DNA from: Ceratopteris richardii
Lineage: Eukaryota > Streptophyta > Polypodiopsida > Polypodiales > Pteridaceae
Assembly (NCBI GenBank): GCA_020310875.1
Contig: CM035437.1
Coordinates: 44,019,214-44,083,213 of the forward strand
Length of the DNA: 64,000 nt
Direction: 5' to 3'
Part shown: piece after piece, positions 1-11,800 of the stretch
Layout: the number at the start of each line of letters is the position of its first letter
How positions within the stretch are numbered: position 1 is the first letter of the stretch
Made by a program: the position numbers and the translations under genes
Notes under the pieces: model-generated
Seen by the model: the letters and a program-made list of their open reading frames with translations, nothing else
The model's database searches: none
What the model was told of the DNA's origin: nothing

Positions 1-34
1 AAGGAGATGTTGAATATTGACTCTGCTTCTGCCT

Positions 35-649
35 TCACTTCTTCTTGTCATTGTCAGCATTCGTGAAATCTGTCAGTGGTTTCTGTCCTTTTGGCACCCA
101 TATTTGTCTCGTGCCTCTTGTTTTGTGATACTGATACTGCTTTCCTCCTTGTGTCGTCTTATATTGTCGTTGGTCTGGGTTCCTTCGTCGTGGTTGACTC
201 CTTTGTGGTTGAGGTTGAGAGGTCGGATGGACACTCTGCTTTGGAAAAGAAGGGAGGTCCAACACTTGCGAAACCTGCCCATTAGGAAGTGCTCTATTTT
301 GTACTATTAATCTAGGCCAGTCCGTAGTATGTCTGGAAGGATGGGCACTGCAGGGTGTTTTGCCCACGTGGCTGCTGATGCAGTCCACCTGACCGCTGAT
401 GTAACCCACTTGACCTACAATGGTCCCCATTTGTCCGCTGCTAGAAGACCAAGGGAAAATCTCCTGCCGTCCTTTTGTCTGGCCCCTATCCATCAGCAAG
501 CTCTCATAGGTTGACTTTGGAGGGAGCGTGCTTAGCCGAGGGATTTGGCCAAATATCTTCCGGTCCTTCGTCGCAAGCGTTTCATAGGGTCTAGGGTTAC
601 ATACCTGAGGCGGAGTGTTGTTAGGGAAGTCAAGCGGTATCACTCGCTG
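35..649 (-). pseudogene. Element A: C-terminal tail of pol after PR2, basic and Gln-rich
   Basis: Open reading continuous in frame with the integrase/PR2 block upstream, separated from it by an in-frame stop near 645. The product is rich in Gln, Arg, Lys and Pro and has no catalytic motif I recognise. Its middle parallels the tail of element B's pol (about 44780-45559), including a short WVPKGQK/WIPKKS-type motif in both. It probably represents the C-terminal extension of the gypsy polyprotein, perhaps a nucleic-acid-binding tail. The function is unknown. Confidence 0.6.
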
Positions 650-961
650 CTATTCTAAGGTTCCAATCTGCAAGGAGCCTTGTCTAAGATTTAGATCCAC
701 TAAGTGATTGTATAGCCAATCTTGGCCAAGGATTAGGGGTTCTATAAGGTCTTGGTCATGGCACACTAGTAGCTTCGATGTCATTGTCACATCATGATTG
801 AGGATAGGAAGGTCCACCTCACCCATGCAAGGAGTTTCCATGCCTCCTAGCCCTATGAGGTATGCCTCAATTGGCTGCATTTCTATTCCTCAGTCCTTAT
901 AGTGGGACCATCTAATCGCACTAGTCATAGCACCTGAGTTAATTAAAGCCCTGAGCTCTTG
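650..961 (-). pseudogene. Element A: second retropepsin-like domain (PR2), inactive
   Basis: Remnant of an aspartic-protease-like fold located after integrase. The active-site triad reads N-S-G-A (codons around 930-940) where elements B and C read D-S-G, so the catalytic Asp is lost by a G-to-A change. A downstream stop precedes the segment with the conserved IEAYLIGLGGMETPCMGEV stretch and the LILGQDW hydrophobic-hydrophobic-Gly motif. Retropepsins of this family act as homodimers in polyprotein processing. The normal gypsy protease is elsewhere, upstream of RT (see 3642-5975), so this is an additional domain. Confidence 0.7.
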
Positions 962-2458
962 TCAAGGGTTGCCGTGCTCTAGCCTGACTGTAATGAATGG
1001 TCTCCGATCCACTATGCTAAGATGAGTACTTGACTTTGCTTGACACATGGCCATGGGGTATCTGGGTGTTTTTTCCAGATGGTTATAATGTTCTCTCCCT
1101 AGTCCTTGTCTTCTTAGCTTCATGCGCTTAATGCATTCTATAGCTTTTGCCTGAGCTTCAACATGTATCCTATTTTCTTCCTCCTTACGCTTCTTTGCCA
1201 ATGTGAGTCGCCTAAGCATATCCTCAGTAAGAGGTTCCTGATATAACTTGACTCTACAGCCACTAATGTAATTAGAAATTATATCTCCTTCTAAGGTGGC
1301 TAATTGTACCGCTCCACTTGTTGAGATTCTGTTAGTGATCATAGGTCCATAACCTTGCTTTTCTAATTTTTGTACGTGTTGTTTCAACGTATATACTAGG
1401 ACTAAATCTCCTTCTTTTAAGCCTTTATCTTTCACATGCACATCAAAATATGCTTTCTGTCGCTTCTTTGCTGCATATATTCATGTTGCTGCTTCCAGCC
1501 TGGTTTCTCCTAATCGTTCCAAGTCCATTATTCTTGCTGATAATTCATGGCCGGTCCACTGATGTTCTTGTGCAACCTTAAGGGTCGGTATCAAGAAGTT
1601 CAAAGGAAGCACAACATTCTGACCAAAAAACATCTGAAAGGGAGTTGCATTGAGTACGGTCTTGTAGGCCACTCGATATGCCCAAACAGCATGGTATAAC
1701 TATTTGTCCCAATGTGAACGTTTGTTGTTCACGAGTTTCATCAGTACATTACAAAGGATCTTGTTAGTGCTTTCAGCCTGACCATTGGCCTGAGGATGAT
1801 ATGGTGCAGATTTCTTGTGAATCACCATAAAATCCTGTAACAAATATTCAATGATTTGGTTTAGAAAGTGAGTTCCTCGATCGCTCACTAACTCTATAGG
1901 CAATCCATATCTTGTAAAGACATTTTCAGATAAGAATTTTGCAGTCTCGTGTGCATCATTCTTTTTTGTGGATCTTGCCTCTACCCATTTGGTAAGATAA
2001 TATGTCGCAACAATAATGTATTCAGCATGTGTGCCGTTTGTAGGGGGGTTAATGGGTCCTACAAAGTCTATACCCCACTTAGAAAATGCACATCCTCCCA
2101 TCATGGGTTTCAATGGCATTTCATCTCTGCGAGTAGGAAATTGAGTTCTTTGGCACCCATCACATCTCTTAAAATAGGTATGTGCATCCATGTGAAGAGT
2201 GGGCCACCATAATCCTGCAAAGAGGATGGCTTTGATTATCCTAGCGGGTCCAAAATGACCTCCTGCAACACCTTGGTGTGCAGTCTCTAGTACACTCAAA
2301 TAATAGCTCTCATGAACACATTGTCTTAGGTATCCATCTCGTCCTCGTTTGTATAGATTATCATCGATAATTGAATAGTCCTGAGCTTCCTGCTCTAGAC
2401 TTCGTTGTCCTGCTAAGGTCATTCCTTGAGGGAATGCTTTTGTCCTCAGGTAGGTCAC
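962..2458 (-). pseudogene. Element A: integrase core and C-terminal region
   Basis: Three open segments (2458-1700, 1672-1481, 1441-962) lie in one frame and are interrupted only by point stops near 1697 and 1478. They carry the H2C2 zinc module (H-x-GGH followed by CDGCQ), the rve catalytic core with first Asp in GIDFVGP, second Asp in VSDRGTHF and Glu in NGQAES, then the C-terminal beta-rich region (GDLVLVYTLKQH). Integrase joins element cDNA to host DNA. The DDE residues survive, but the stops make the gene non-functional. Element B's 43007-45559 is the nearest intact equivalent. Confidence 0.9.
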
Positions 2459-2470
2459 TAAAGGTTCACT

Positions 2471-3466
2471 CTATTCTCGTGTGAGAGACACGTGATATAA
2501 TGTAGCATGTTCTACTGGTGGTCTTTCACAACAAACAGGGCATGCTTCACACAACTTGTAGACATCTGCTTCCATAGAAGGCCAATAGACTCCTAGTCTA
2601 TGCAGAGTCTGCAATGTACGATGTTTTGAATGATGTTGCTTTAATGCACCTACATGTGCTAATTGCAACCAATTCGCATGTTCTGATTCATCTACACAAC
2701 AAGAAAGAATCTTTTGATTATCTTGTTTATAATTACGTCCTCCTATTATTTGATATCTTTGAGACTTGGTAATCTCTCCTTCCTTGATCCTTATCCTAGG
2801 GTTCTTGGGTCCATATGTGAGAATAGGGACTATCGGCTTAGCCCATTTTGGTGCTATCTCAAGGTTAAACAAATATGCATCGGGTAATTCATCCGCTATT
2901 CCTTGAGGAGCTTCTCCTATGGTTAATCTTGAAAGGTGATCAGCTCTGAGATGTGTCTTTCCTTTCCTGAATACTACTTCAAAATCATATTCCATGAGTA
3001 ATAGAAACCAACGTATCAATCGTCCTGTGTTACATGGCTTATTGATTAAGTACAATAATGCTTGATGATCTGTAAAGAACTTGAACTTGTTTGCCAGCAA
3101 ATAATGCCTGAATTTCTTTACTGCGTAGATCATTCCTAATCCTTCTCATTCCATAGTGGTGTAATTTCTTTCTGATGTGTTCAACTGTCTATGCACGTAA
3201 GCTATGGGGAGATCTATATTAGCTTCATTCGTGGGTTGTGCTAACACACATCCTATGGCATAGTTGGATGCATCCACATGTACATGAAATGGCTTGCTCC
3301 AATCTGGGGTCGTCAATATAGGTGTTGAGCACAAACGTCGTTTTAGTTCATTGAATGAATTTTCACACTCATCTTCCCATTCAAACTTGGTCAAAAGAGA
3401 GTACAGAGGCTTGGCTATGATTGCATACATGTGTATGAATCTTCTATAATAACCACAATGGCCCAT
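2471..3466 (-). pseudogene. Element A: RNase H and extra integrase zinc module
   Basis: Segments 3466-3146 and 3133-2471 share one frame, split by a TGA at about 3143 where element B has sense coding. The first has the RT connection (MGHCGYYRRF) and RNase H start with Asp in VHVDASNYAIGCVL. The second continues RNase H (FTDHQALLYL, RADHLSR). It then encodes a His/Cys cluster (LAHVGALKQHHSKH ... LCEACPVC) resembling an H2C2 integrase zinc finger. A second, more canonical H2C2 module follows in the next segment, so the zinc module appears doubled. RNase H removes the RNA strand of the RNA-DNA hybrid during reverse transcription. Confidence 0.85.
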
Positions 3467-3641
3467 AAATGCCTATACCTCTTTTACGTTATTTGGCCTA
3501 GGTAGATGTGCAATTACCTTCACGTTTTCTTCATCCGTCGAAATTCCATTCTTTGACACAAAGTGTCCTAGAATTTTGCCTTGTCTGACCATGAAAATGC
3601 ACTTTTCTGGGTTCAGACAAACTTGATATTCTCGACATTTG

Positions 3642-5975
3642 TCAAATACTTGTCTTAACTCTAGGATGTGTCTGCCTCATATTCGAATGTGCACATATGT
3701 CATTGACATAGACTTCCAAATTCTTGTGTAAGAATTCCTTAAAAACATGACACATGAGTCGCTGGAAAGTGGCGGGTGCATTTGTTAAGCCAAATGACAT
3801 TACACGAAATGCAAATATGCCCCATTCTGTGGCAAAGGCCATCTTATGTTGATCTTCTGGAGCGATGGTTACTTGATTATAGCCTGAAAATCCATCAAGA
3901 AAGTTGTAAACTTCCTTGCCCGCAACTCTTTCCAATAAGTGTTCCGTGATAGGAAGCGGATAACTGTCTCTAATCGTGGTAGCATTAACTTTTTTAAGGT
4001 TAATACACACACGCAATTTTCCGTTCTTCTTGGGCACAACCACAATGGGAGATACCCATTCAGTATGCTCAATTTCGTAAATGAATCCTGCTTCCATCAA
4101 GCGATCTATTTCTTCTTTAATCTTCATAGCATAGTTATCATTGTACGTGTATGGTTTTTGTTTCGTAGGTCTTGCATCTGGAGTCATAGAGATTCTATGA
4201 GAACATATATTTGGGTCTACTCCTTTCAAATCTTTGTAACTCCAAGAAAACACATCTCTATATTCACGCAATAGGGCAACTAATTCTTCTTCTTCATCAT
4301 CAGTCAAATCATGCCCTATGTACGTACATTTTTCTTCTTCTCCTTCTATGGCTACAATGATTCTTTTGGTTTTCTCTTGGTTGTCATATACTTCTCCAAC
4401 GTCAGCTTTTCTGTTAGGCATTCGTACCATGATTCGTCTATCTTCTATTTCATACTTCTTGAAGTTCTCAAGAACCTCAAACAAGGATTCTTCTTCTTCT
4501 GACATGGTTTCTTTCTTCTTTCTTTTCTTACCTTCACTTTTGGTAGTCACTTGTGTGGCTAACCTCACATCAGTCATAAGTTCTTCGTACCTCTGAGGGT
4601 GAGCTTCTACTTCGTAGAAATATTCTTCATCTGATGCAAAGGGTGGGTCCATAATAATTGACTCTAGATCAAAGTCGCTTGCATCCTCAAATGCATCAGT
4701 GCTAGGTTCACATTCTTCTACAATTGAATCACACATGATCGGCTCTATCGTGAAAACTGAAATGTCATAGCCATCCTCGTCACAGTGGGGTGTCCATTGT
4801 TCTTCATTGATGGCTACGTCCATTGTTGCTAGAATTTCTGCCCAACCATGGGGTTCGAATTCTTCGTCTGGAAATACTACAAGTGCGTAAGCTGGGTCTT
4901 GAAGAGTTCGTGGATGTTGTTCTGAACCTAAGGTCCTGGCTTCTAACCGTTCTTCCTCTCGTTTTGCTACTCTACACATCCATAGATGGGTATCCCCGTG
5001 CAACCATGAGGGGTCTGATTCTAATGAGTGTACCGATTCTGTTTCTACCTGTGTCTTATGGATGGTGTTCCATTGTATTGGGGGTACGTCTCGATGTGAA
5101 TAGTCTTTAAGATTGACTTTATTAGTCACTCCTAAATGTTGCAAGTACAAAGAATTAGTTCCCCAATCTTGTACGATTTGCAACTGACGCATGAATGGTC
5201 GTCCTAAAATCATCTCATAAGCATGATTTTTTGCAAAATCACAAATGGCAAAAGTATGCTCGAATTCCACACCACAAGTGGTGAGAGATATGCCTTCTAG
5301 TAATCCTAATGGTTTTTCTATATGTCCATCAACCATTTGTAGCTTCATCCTGGTAGGTCTTAATGCTGGCTTACCCCAATGTTTCCATAAAGCAATGGTA
5401 GCAATGGCTACTCTGGCTCCTGAATCTAAGATGGCTTTGGTGGTATAGCACTGATGGGTTATTGGAAGATAAGTGTTACCTTCCTCTCCTTCGCTTACAT
5501 CTCCGATCCTTTCTATGGGTATCTCTGGTACCTTTTTGTGTGATCCTATTTGTGAGGGAGTAGTAGCAAGCTCAGGGAATTGATTTGCTACATGCTTCCA
5601 CAGTTCTGGATTAATCTTCCACAACTCCTCTAGAGTGAGGTGACATTGTACCTTAGTGTTCTTGATCACTTCCGTGTTTCTAGGGATCACTGATTCTTCA
5701 TTCCTCACTATTATCGTGGATGCTCTCATACTAATAGACTTAGCTTCCCAAGCTCCTGTGAAATGAGGTAATTCTTGCAAAGAATTAGATTCAAAATGTG
5801 TGTGTTCACTCAGTTGTTCTTCCTCTACATCATCATAAATAGATCGAATGTCTTGGGGAAATTGCTCCTGCAAGTCATCTATTTCTTGAATAGGAGGATG
5901 GGTTCCTTGTTCTTTTCTCCATTTCTCTTCTTGGATTTCTCTCAGAAATTCATGTGAATACCTCTCTATGGAAGA
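3642..5975 (-). pseudogene. Element A: retropepsin 1 and reverse transcriptase
   Basis: Long open segment (743 codons from 5873, reading open further upstream) from the gag-pol junction. About 200 residues in is the first retropepsin with AILDSGARVAIAT and later MILGRPFMRQL. An acidic linker follows, then RT with WVSPIVVVPKKNGKLRVC, LDGFSGYNQ and FGLTNAPATFQ. The catalytic box reads YVND instead of the YVDD found in B and C, a lost metal-binding Asp. The frame then breaks near 3670. In Ty3/gypsy elements this block processes the polyprotein and copies genomic RNA into cDNA. There is no methionine at its start because it continues from gag in the same frame. Confidence 0.92.
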
Positions 5976-7239
5976 CAGGTTGTCTTCCCCCTCCGTATTG
6001 GATACTTGAGACAGGGATGAGGTATTCCTTTCATGTGTCTCTGGGACAATAGGGTTCCTATGCTGATCTTTTTTCTCTTTACTATCAATCAGGTACTCAA
6101 ATCTCTACATCAGTCCTTGAAAGTGTAATTCCGGTTTTGCCATGTTGTTCCAATTAAGATATCTAGAGGCTTCGAACATTGCTTGTGCTAATTCTACCAT
6201 CTTCATGCAAAGTTTAGTCCTCTCAATTTCTAAGTCTGCTCGAGGGTAGTTCTTACTCATTTCAGCTATTTGAGGTCCTTCCTTTAATCTAGCTTGATAT
6301 GCACAAAACATCATGTCTAGGTTTTCTGGTATGGGTTCTGCTAAAACTGATCCTAATCTCTGAGCTAGATTTTCTTGGTTTGATTCTTGCGAAGTCAATT
6401 CTAGGATTTTGGCTCTCGATTCCTTTAAACTTCCTTCCAACTCAGTTATCTTTTTACTCCATTTTCTCTTAAATCTCTCTCTAGAATCTTTCCATGATTT
6501 CGTTTTTTTACTACTAGATTCTCCAACTTCACTAGTTCTCGCTATTTTCTCTTGATTGAGTTGTTGATTTTTTAAGAGCGCCTAGGCTCTTGTTATAGCT
6601 TGGATAGGCACGTATGTAGGGTTAGATCCATTTGCGTTGTGCACAATACCTATCATGTTGATCGGTGTCACATTTGAAGCATTCGCGGGGTTCTTAGGAC
6701 ACTCTTTGATGATATGATCTTTGTCACAATCGGCACAAAAGCCTTGTATGTTATAATATTGTGATTGTCCTGCTATCAGAGGATGTGGACAATCCTTTAT
6801 GAAATGATCTCGTTGGCACCTAAAGCATCGTCGTCTAGGGCCTTGTGGTCTTTGTTGTCTCAATTAAGGCCGTGGATTAGGGTTTGTATACATCACATTA
6901 GCGTAGTCGGGCTCCTAGCTAGGTTCCAATGGTGGACTATCGTATTGATATGTCTCCACATGTTCAAGTGACTCTGTGTAATAAGCGGGTGGACTATCTA
7001 CATGTGTAGAGTCAAAACTGTTTGACTTCGGGTCACTTTCGATGATCACGAGTGATGAAGGCACTAAAGCCCTACTTAGGTTCTCTTCTGTAGCAGCGTA
7101 TTTAACTGAGATGACATTAGCTGGTGGGGGTGGCTGCTGAGCTAAGATAGGTTGAGGTCTTTGTTGAGCCTGATAAGGATAGTTCTGAGGAGGCCTATAG
7201 TAATGAGGCTGAGTATTATATTGGCCTTGATACCTACCT

Positions 7240-7382
7240 GGTTGCGGGTATGGTTGCGGCTATGGTTGCGGGTATGGTTGCGGCTATGGTTGCGGGTATG
7301 GTTGCGGGTATGGTTGCGGGTATGGTTGCGGGTATGGTTGCGGGTATGGTTGCGGGTATGGTTGCGGGTATGGTTGCGGGTA
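7240..7382 (-). repeat. 12-bp minisatellite encoding Tyr-Pro-Gln-Pro, in element A gag
   Basis: About twelve tandem copies of ggttgcgggtat, two of them with c in place of g. On the minus strand in the gag frame each unit reads Tyr-Pro-Gln-Pro. Elements B (about 38305-38345) and C (about 63020-63045) have only a few imperfect units at the same place, so the array expanded in copy A. The first copia element is inserted only 5 bp beyond the array. Confidence 0.93.
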
Positions 7383-7387
7383 GTTCT
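7383..7387. repeat. TSD (gttct) left of copia element 1
   Basis: Bases gttct immediately precede the 5' LTR and recur at 14202-14206 right after the 3' LTR. A 5-bp duplication is normal for copia integrase. Confidence 0.95.
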
Positions 7388-8586
7388 TGTTGAAGAATCA
7401 CTCACAAATTTAACATACAGACAGACATACTGACGAAGAAAGACAAAGAGAAGCAGAAACAAAACATTCAAAAAAGCAAGCCTTAGTCAAGGGACAAATT
7501 CACGCCTGTAATATACGGTGTAGAAACTTCCAGAATTATGAGTTTGAATCTTGGATCAAAATGTATATAAGAGAGAGCATAGAACCGGAATAAATAGGTG
7601 AGAATAGGTGAGGTGAGAAGAGAAGAGTCCGTAAGAGACAAGGATAGTGATATAGAAGATGCCAGAGATCCCGTATGTAGAGATGAATAATAGAACATGA
7701 ACTGTCGGGTATTCATCTGAGAGAGATGGTAAGGAATAACTACTCAGAGTAGGAGAGTTTTCCATAGCTATGAGCAAAGTGAGGCCAAGCTATTTTGTAC
7801 ACATCTTCTCTAATAGAAAACACATGTTCATGTGGAAGATTGAGCGCATTCTTCGTATGTGAAGAAATCTGAGTAATTTCATGTTACTGTGAAAGTTAGT
7901 TAACAGTTACAGTTTTTCTCAGTAAACATTTTTCAGTACTTCTGAGAATTAGATCTCGTAACAGAGTGTAAAGTTTTTCATGAGTGATAGCTCATCTTGA
8001 AGCTAGGAGTCTCAACTATAAACTGATCAAAAGAGTTTTGTGAAACAGGACATGTACACAGTGCAAAATCTGACCAAAAAAGTCATCCTGAACTGGTGAA
8101 GTTTTTTCTTAAACTTCAGAAAGAGTTCAATTACTGAAGGAAGCTCAGGTATTACTTCCTTACTTCATCAACAATCATTTGAAGTAATCACAAACAGAAT
8201 TGCAGTTGATTCCGGTAAGATTCCGATAACATTACGGTGACATTCCGGTAACATTCTAGTGAAGTTCCGGTGACATTTCAGTAAGTTCAAAACATAGTTT
8301 TGGCACAGTTAAGTAACAGAAAGATTATCAAACTGTAAGCAAACACAGTATTGTAAAGTTTGAAGTAAATCAGTCCAAAATTAAAGCTTCAAGGAAACGC
8401 GAAGCTTTCTGTAAAGTGAATTTTTAGTTTTCACTAAATGCAGTTATAAAGTTTTTAGTTTCAGAAGGTTGCTAAGCTACTAATGATTATAGAGGTGTTC
8501 TAATATCATTCTAGCTTAGTTCTAGTTGAGACTTGGCAATTTTCTGAATTCTTGTTAGTGAACAAGCTTTTGTCACGACATCAACA
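7388..8586 (+). repeat. Copia element 1 5' LTR
   Basis: Starts tgttgaagaatcactcac and ends cgacatcaaca. Matches 13010-14201 along its length with scattered substitutions. It contains a cluster of short attccggtaa-like units near 8211-8290. Confidence 0.96.
8211..8290 (+). promoter_or_regulatory. Short ATTCCGGT-type tandem repeats in copia LTR
   Basis: About six imperfect units of 12-16 bases with the core ttccggtaa/ttccggtga. The same cluster occurs in the 3' LTR at about 13824-13900. Plant copia LTRs (for example Tnt1) are known to carry short U3 repeats acting as enhancers. An enhancer role here is inference from position and repetition only. Confidence 0.45.
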
Positions 8587-8588
8587 AG

Positions 8589-8600
8589 TGGTATCAGAGT
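8589..8600 (+). promoter_or_regulatory. Copia 1 primer binding site (initiator Met tRNA type)
   Basis: tggtatcagagt lies two bases after the 5' LTR and matches the plant initiator-Met tRNA 3' end complement (usual form tggtatcagagc) with one difference at the last base. Confidence 0.9.
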
Positions 8601-8817
8601 GAAAGGTTCTGAAGAGCAGAAAAGGTTTCTCAGAAGTAGAAACGCAAGTAAAGATACAAGAGAATCTGAAGAACTTTCACAAGAAAGGTGAAAGCTGAAG
8701 TGATCAACAACAAATGGCGTCAAGAAACGTTCCGAAGTAATTCTCAAGGGTAAAGGTTTGTAAAAGGTAAAACCTTTTAACATTACACTCACCGAAAGTA
8801 ACAGAATCAAGAAGATT

Positions 8818-11800
8818 ATGGCAGATCATATCTCTATTGACAAATTGGACAGAGATAATTATCCCGCATGGGTAATGCGCATGGAAGCTTTACTTATGAG
8901 TAAAGACTTAATGATATATGTGACAGGAAAAGAAAAGAAGTCAATTTTCGAAGACGACAGTCAACCGAAGAAAGAAGAGTTAGAAGCCTTGAAGTTGTGG
9001 CAGAAGAAAGATGCAACGGCAAGAGCTTATATCCACAATACCATTACAGATCATCTACTACCGCATATTAGAGGTCTGGAGAAAGCAGAAGATATATGGA
9101 GTGCTTTGGAAGATCATTTCCGAAATACGACAAAAGCTAGAAAGGCTAGCTTATGGTCAGAATTTACAACGTTCAAGAAAAAGCAAAGTCAAAGCATTAG
9201 TGATTATGTCACTAAGATGAAAGATTTGGCAGACAGTCTTGGATCAATTAATGAAGATATCAAAGACCACATGTTAATAGCACAAGTGCTTGCAGGTTTG
9301 AGAGGAGATGAAAGGTGGAAACCTTTCGTACTCTCAACTGAACTTTCTTTAAATTATTTTGTACCAGATTTAAATCAGTTGCTTGGACTAATGTTAACGT
9401 TTGAGCAAGATTTGAAGACAGATGGAGATAAAGGACATAGTTCGGCTATGTATGCAAAAAATAAGAAGAAAGGTGATAAAGGTAAAGAAAAAGATGAAGA
9501 AGAAGTGACTGCTCAAGCAAATTATGCAAGAGAAAGAGGTAACGTCAGAAAAAGAGGTAAAGGAAGAGGTAATCAGACTAACAACAAGAAGACTTGTTGG
9601 ATCTGTGGATTAAGCAATCATTTGGCTCATGATTGTTGGCATAATTCTCAAGGATCAAGTCAGAATCAAAACAATAATAGTAGAGGCAAAAGCAGAAGAT
9701 ATCAAAGAGGTAGACAAAGCCAAAGAGGCGGATATGGTAGAGGTGGAGCAAGAAGTTGGGGACAGAATCAGTCTCACAACACTACCTACTACAATTATGC
9801 GAATGATATGCAGAATGATGATCATACGACGTTGATGATGAACTCGATAAGTGTGTCAAAAAATGAAGACCTCAAGGTATTCTATATTGACTCTGGTTGT
9901 TCAAATCATTTGTCAGGAAATATAGAATTGTTATCAGAACTTGAAGGAGGTATTTCAAATCATATAGTACAGACAGGTGATAACACAAAACATAATGTAA
10001 GGTCAATTGGAAAGGTAAAGTGTAACAATGGAGCTGACCTACTAATGAATGTTTTGTATGTTCCAACAATCCCGAAAAATCTGATCAGTGTGGGTCAGAT
10101 AGTAGAAAAAGGTTTTCAAGTCAGGTCTACAAATGAAGGAGTATTTGTTGAAGATCCAGAGAATGGATACAATCAGATTGTCCATGGTAAAAAGGAAGGT
10201 AGACTTTTTACTCTGAAAGTACAAGGGAATGTTGGTCAAGCCTTGATCACACATGGTGATGAGGTATTTACAGAGCTAGACCTCTGGCATAAGAGGTTAG
10301 GACATTTTAATGAAACAGGAATCAAAACTATGGTGGAGAAACAATCCGTGAGAGGATTACCAAATATGGAGAATATACATATGATTCATAAGTGCGAAGC
10401 CTGTCAGATGGGAAAAGCCCACAGGTTACCATTTCAGAAGAAAGGGTACAAACACGATGGTGTGTTAGAGCTCATACATACAGATGTATGGGGACCAACA
10501 AAAGAAAGATCTATCAGCGGCTCAAGGTATTATGTTCTTTTAATTGATGATGCAACAAGATGGATAACTCTTTATGTTTTGAAAGAGAAGTCAGAAGTAC
10601 TTGAAGCTTTCAGGCATTTTCATGCATATGCTGAAAGACTTACAGGACAGAGGTCTGATGGAGGAGAAGAATATTTTTCTCGAGAGTTCAATGATTATCT
10701 GTCGAATGCAGGTATCAAAAGAGAAATAACTTGCAGGTATACACCGCAACAAAATGGAGTAGCAGAAAGAAGAAACCGAACTCTAGTTGAGTTTGGAAGA
10801 GCAATGCTAAAGGAGCAAAATTGTCCAAATTATCTTTGGGCTGAGGCTGTAAATACAGCTACATATCTGGTAAATAGATTACCATGTACAGCTTTAAATG
10901 GGATGACCCCTTATGAAGCTTGGTGGGGCAAGAAACCAACACTTGATCATTGTAAAGTGTTTGGATCAGTTGCTTATGCTTATATACCATCACAACTCAG
11001 ACATAAGCTTGATCCAAAAGCTGAAAAATATGTGTTCATCGGATATGATGAAAAGCAGATGGGTTATAGGTTATGGAGTCCTCTAACCAAACAATTTATT
11101 GTTTCCAGAGATATGATATTTGATGAAGGAAAGAGCTGGTATGCAGATAAAGAGCATAGTGTTGAAACACTTGAAGAAGAGATAAGAAGAAAAGAAAAAG
11201 GAAAATCACATATGCAGGTGAATGAAGATGAAGATCATATGGAGGCAAGTACGTCCAGAATTGGATCAGGTATGAGAAACGAAGATGGACCAAGATTTGA
11301 AGAAGATGTGTATTCAGATACACATGAAGAATATGAGCTAAGAAGGTCAAACAGAGTAAGGAAACAACCAACAAGGTATTCCTATGACACTTCTTATTTG
11401 ACTCAGAAAAACTATGCTTACTTAGTAAAGGAAGATGAAGAACCTCAGAATTACAGTGAAGCAAAAGGTAAGAAACAATGGGAAGAAGCAATGAAGGAGG
11501 AGTTCAATGCTCTTGAAGAGAACAAGACTTGGGAACTTGTTCCAAAACCAAATGGTAAGAAAGTGATTCAAAATAAATGGTTTTACAAAGTTAAAAAACT
11601 TGCAGATGGAAGGATAGCCAGATACAAAGCTAGACTGGTGGTCAAAGGCTATGCTCAGACACATGGCATAGATTATGATGAGACGTTTAGTCCGGTGGCA
11701 AAGATGTCAACCATAAGGACATTGATTGTTATAGCAGCATCAAAAGGATGGAAGCTAAGTCAGCTGGATATAAAGAATGCATTTTTAAATGGATATATAT

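Larger units (their letters stand above)
6105..7387 (-). pseudogene. Element A: gag C-terminal part (zinc knuckles, coiled-coil)
   Basis: Continuation of gag on the far side of the copia insertion, in the same frame as the protease block, with stops at about 6105 and 6582. It holds two zinc knuckles near 6690-6840, CFRCQRDHFIKDC and CADCDKDHIIKEC. Both have CX2CX3HX4C spacing, one residue shorter than the usual retroviral knuckle. A Lys/Glu-rich segment likely to form a coiled coil follows (KITELEGSLKESRAK). The N-terminal edge is a Tyr-Pro-Gln-Pro repeat array at 7240-7382. Gag nucleocapsid knuckles bind element RNA for packaging. Confidence 0.85.

Noticed and set aside
7240..7382. CRISPR-like array
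   Set aside because: Direct 12-bp units with no spacers, in a eukaryotic gag gene.
7142..7471. Asn-His-Thr-Arg repeat protein and its opposite-strand Leu/Trp/Arg repeat
   Set aside because: Out-of-frame readings of the 12-bp array. The gag frame reads Tyr-Pro-Gln-Pro and continues into conserved gag on both sides.
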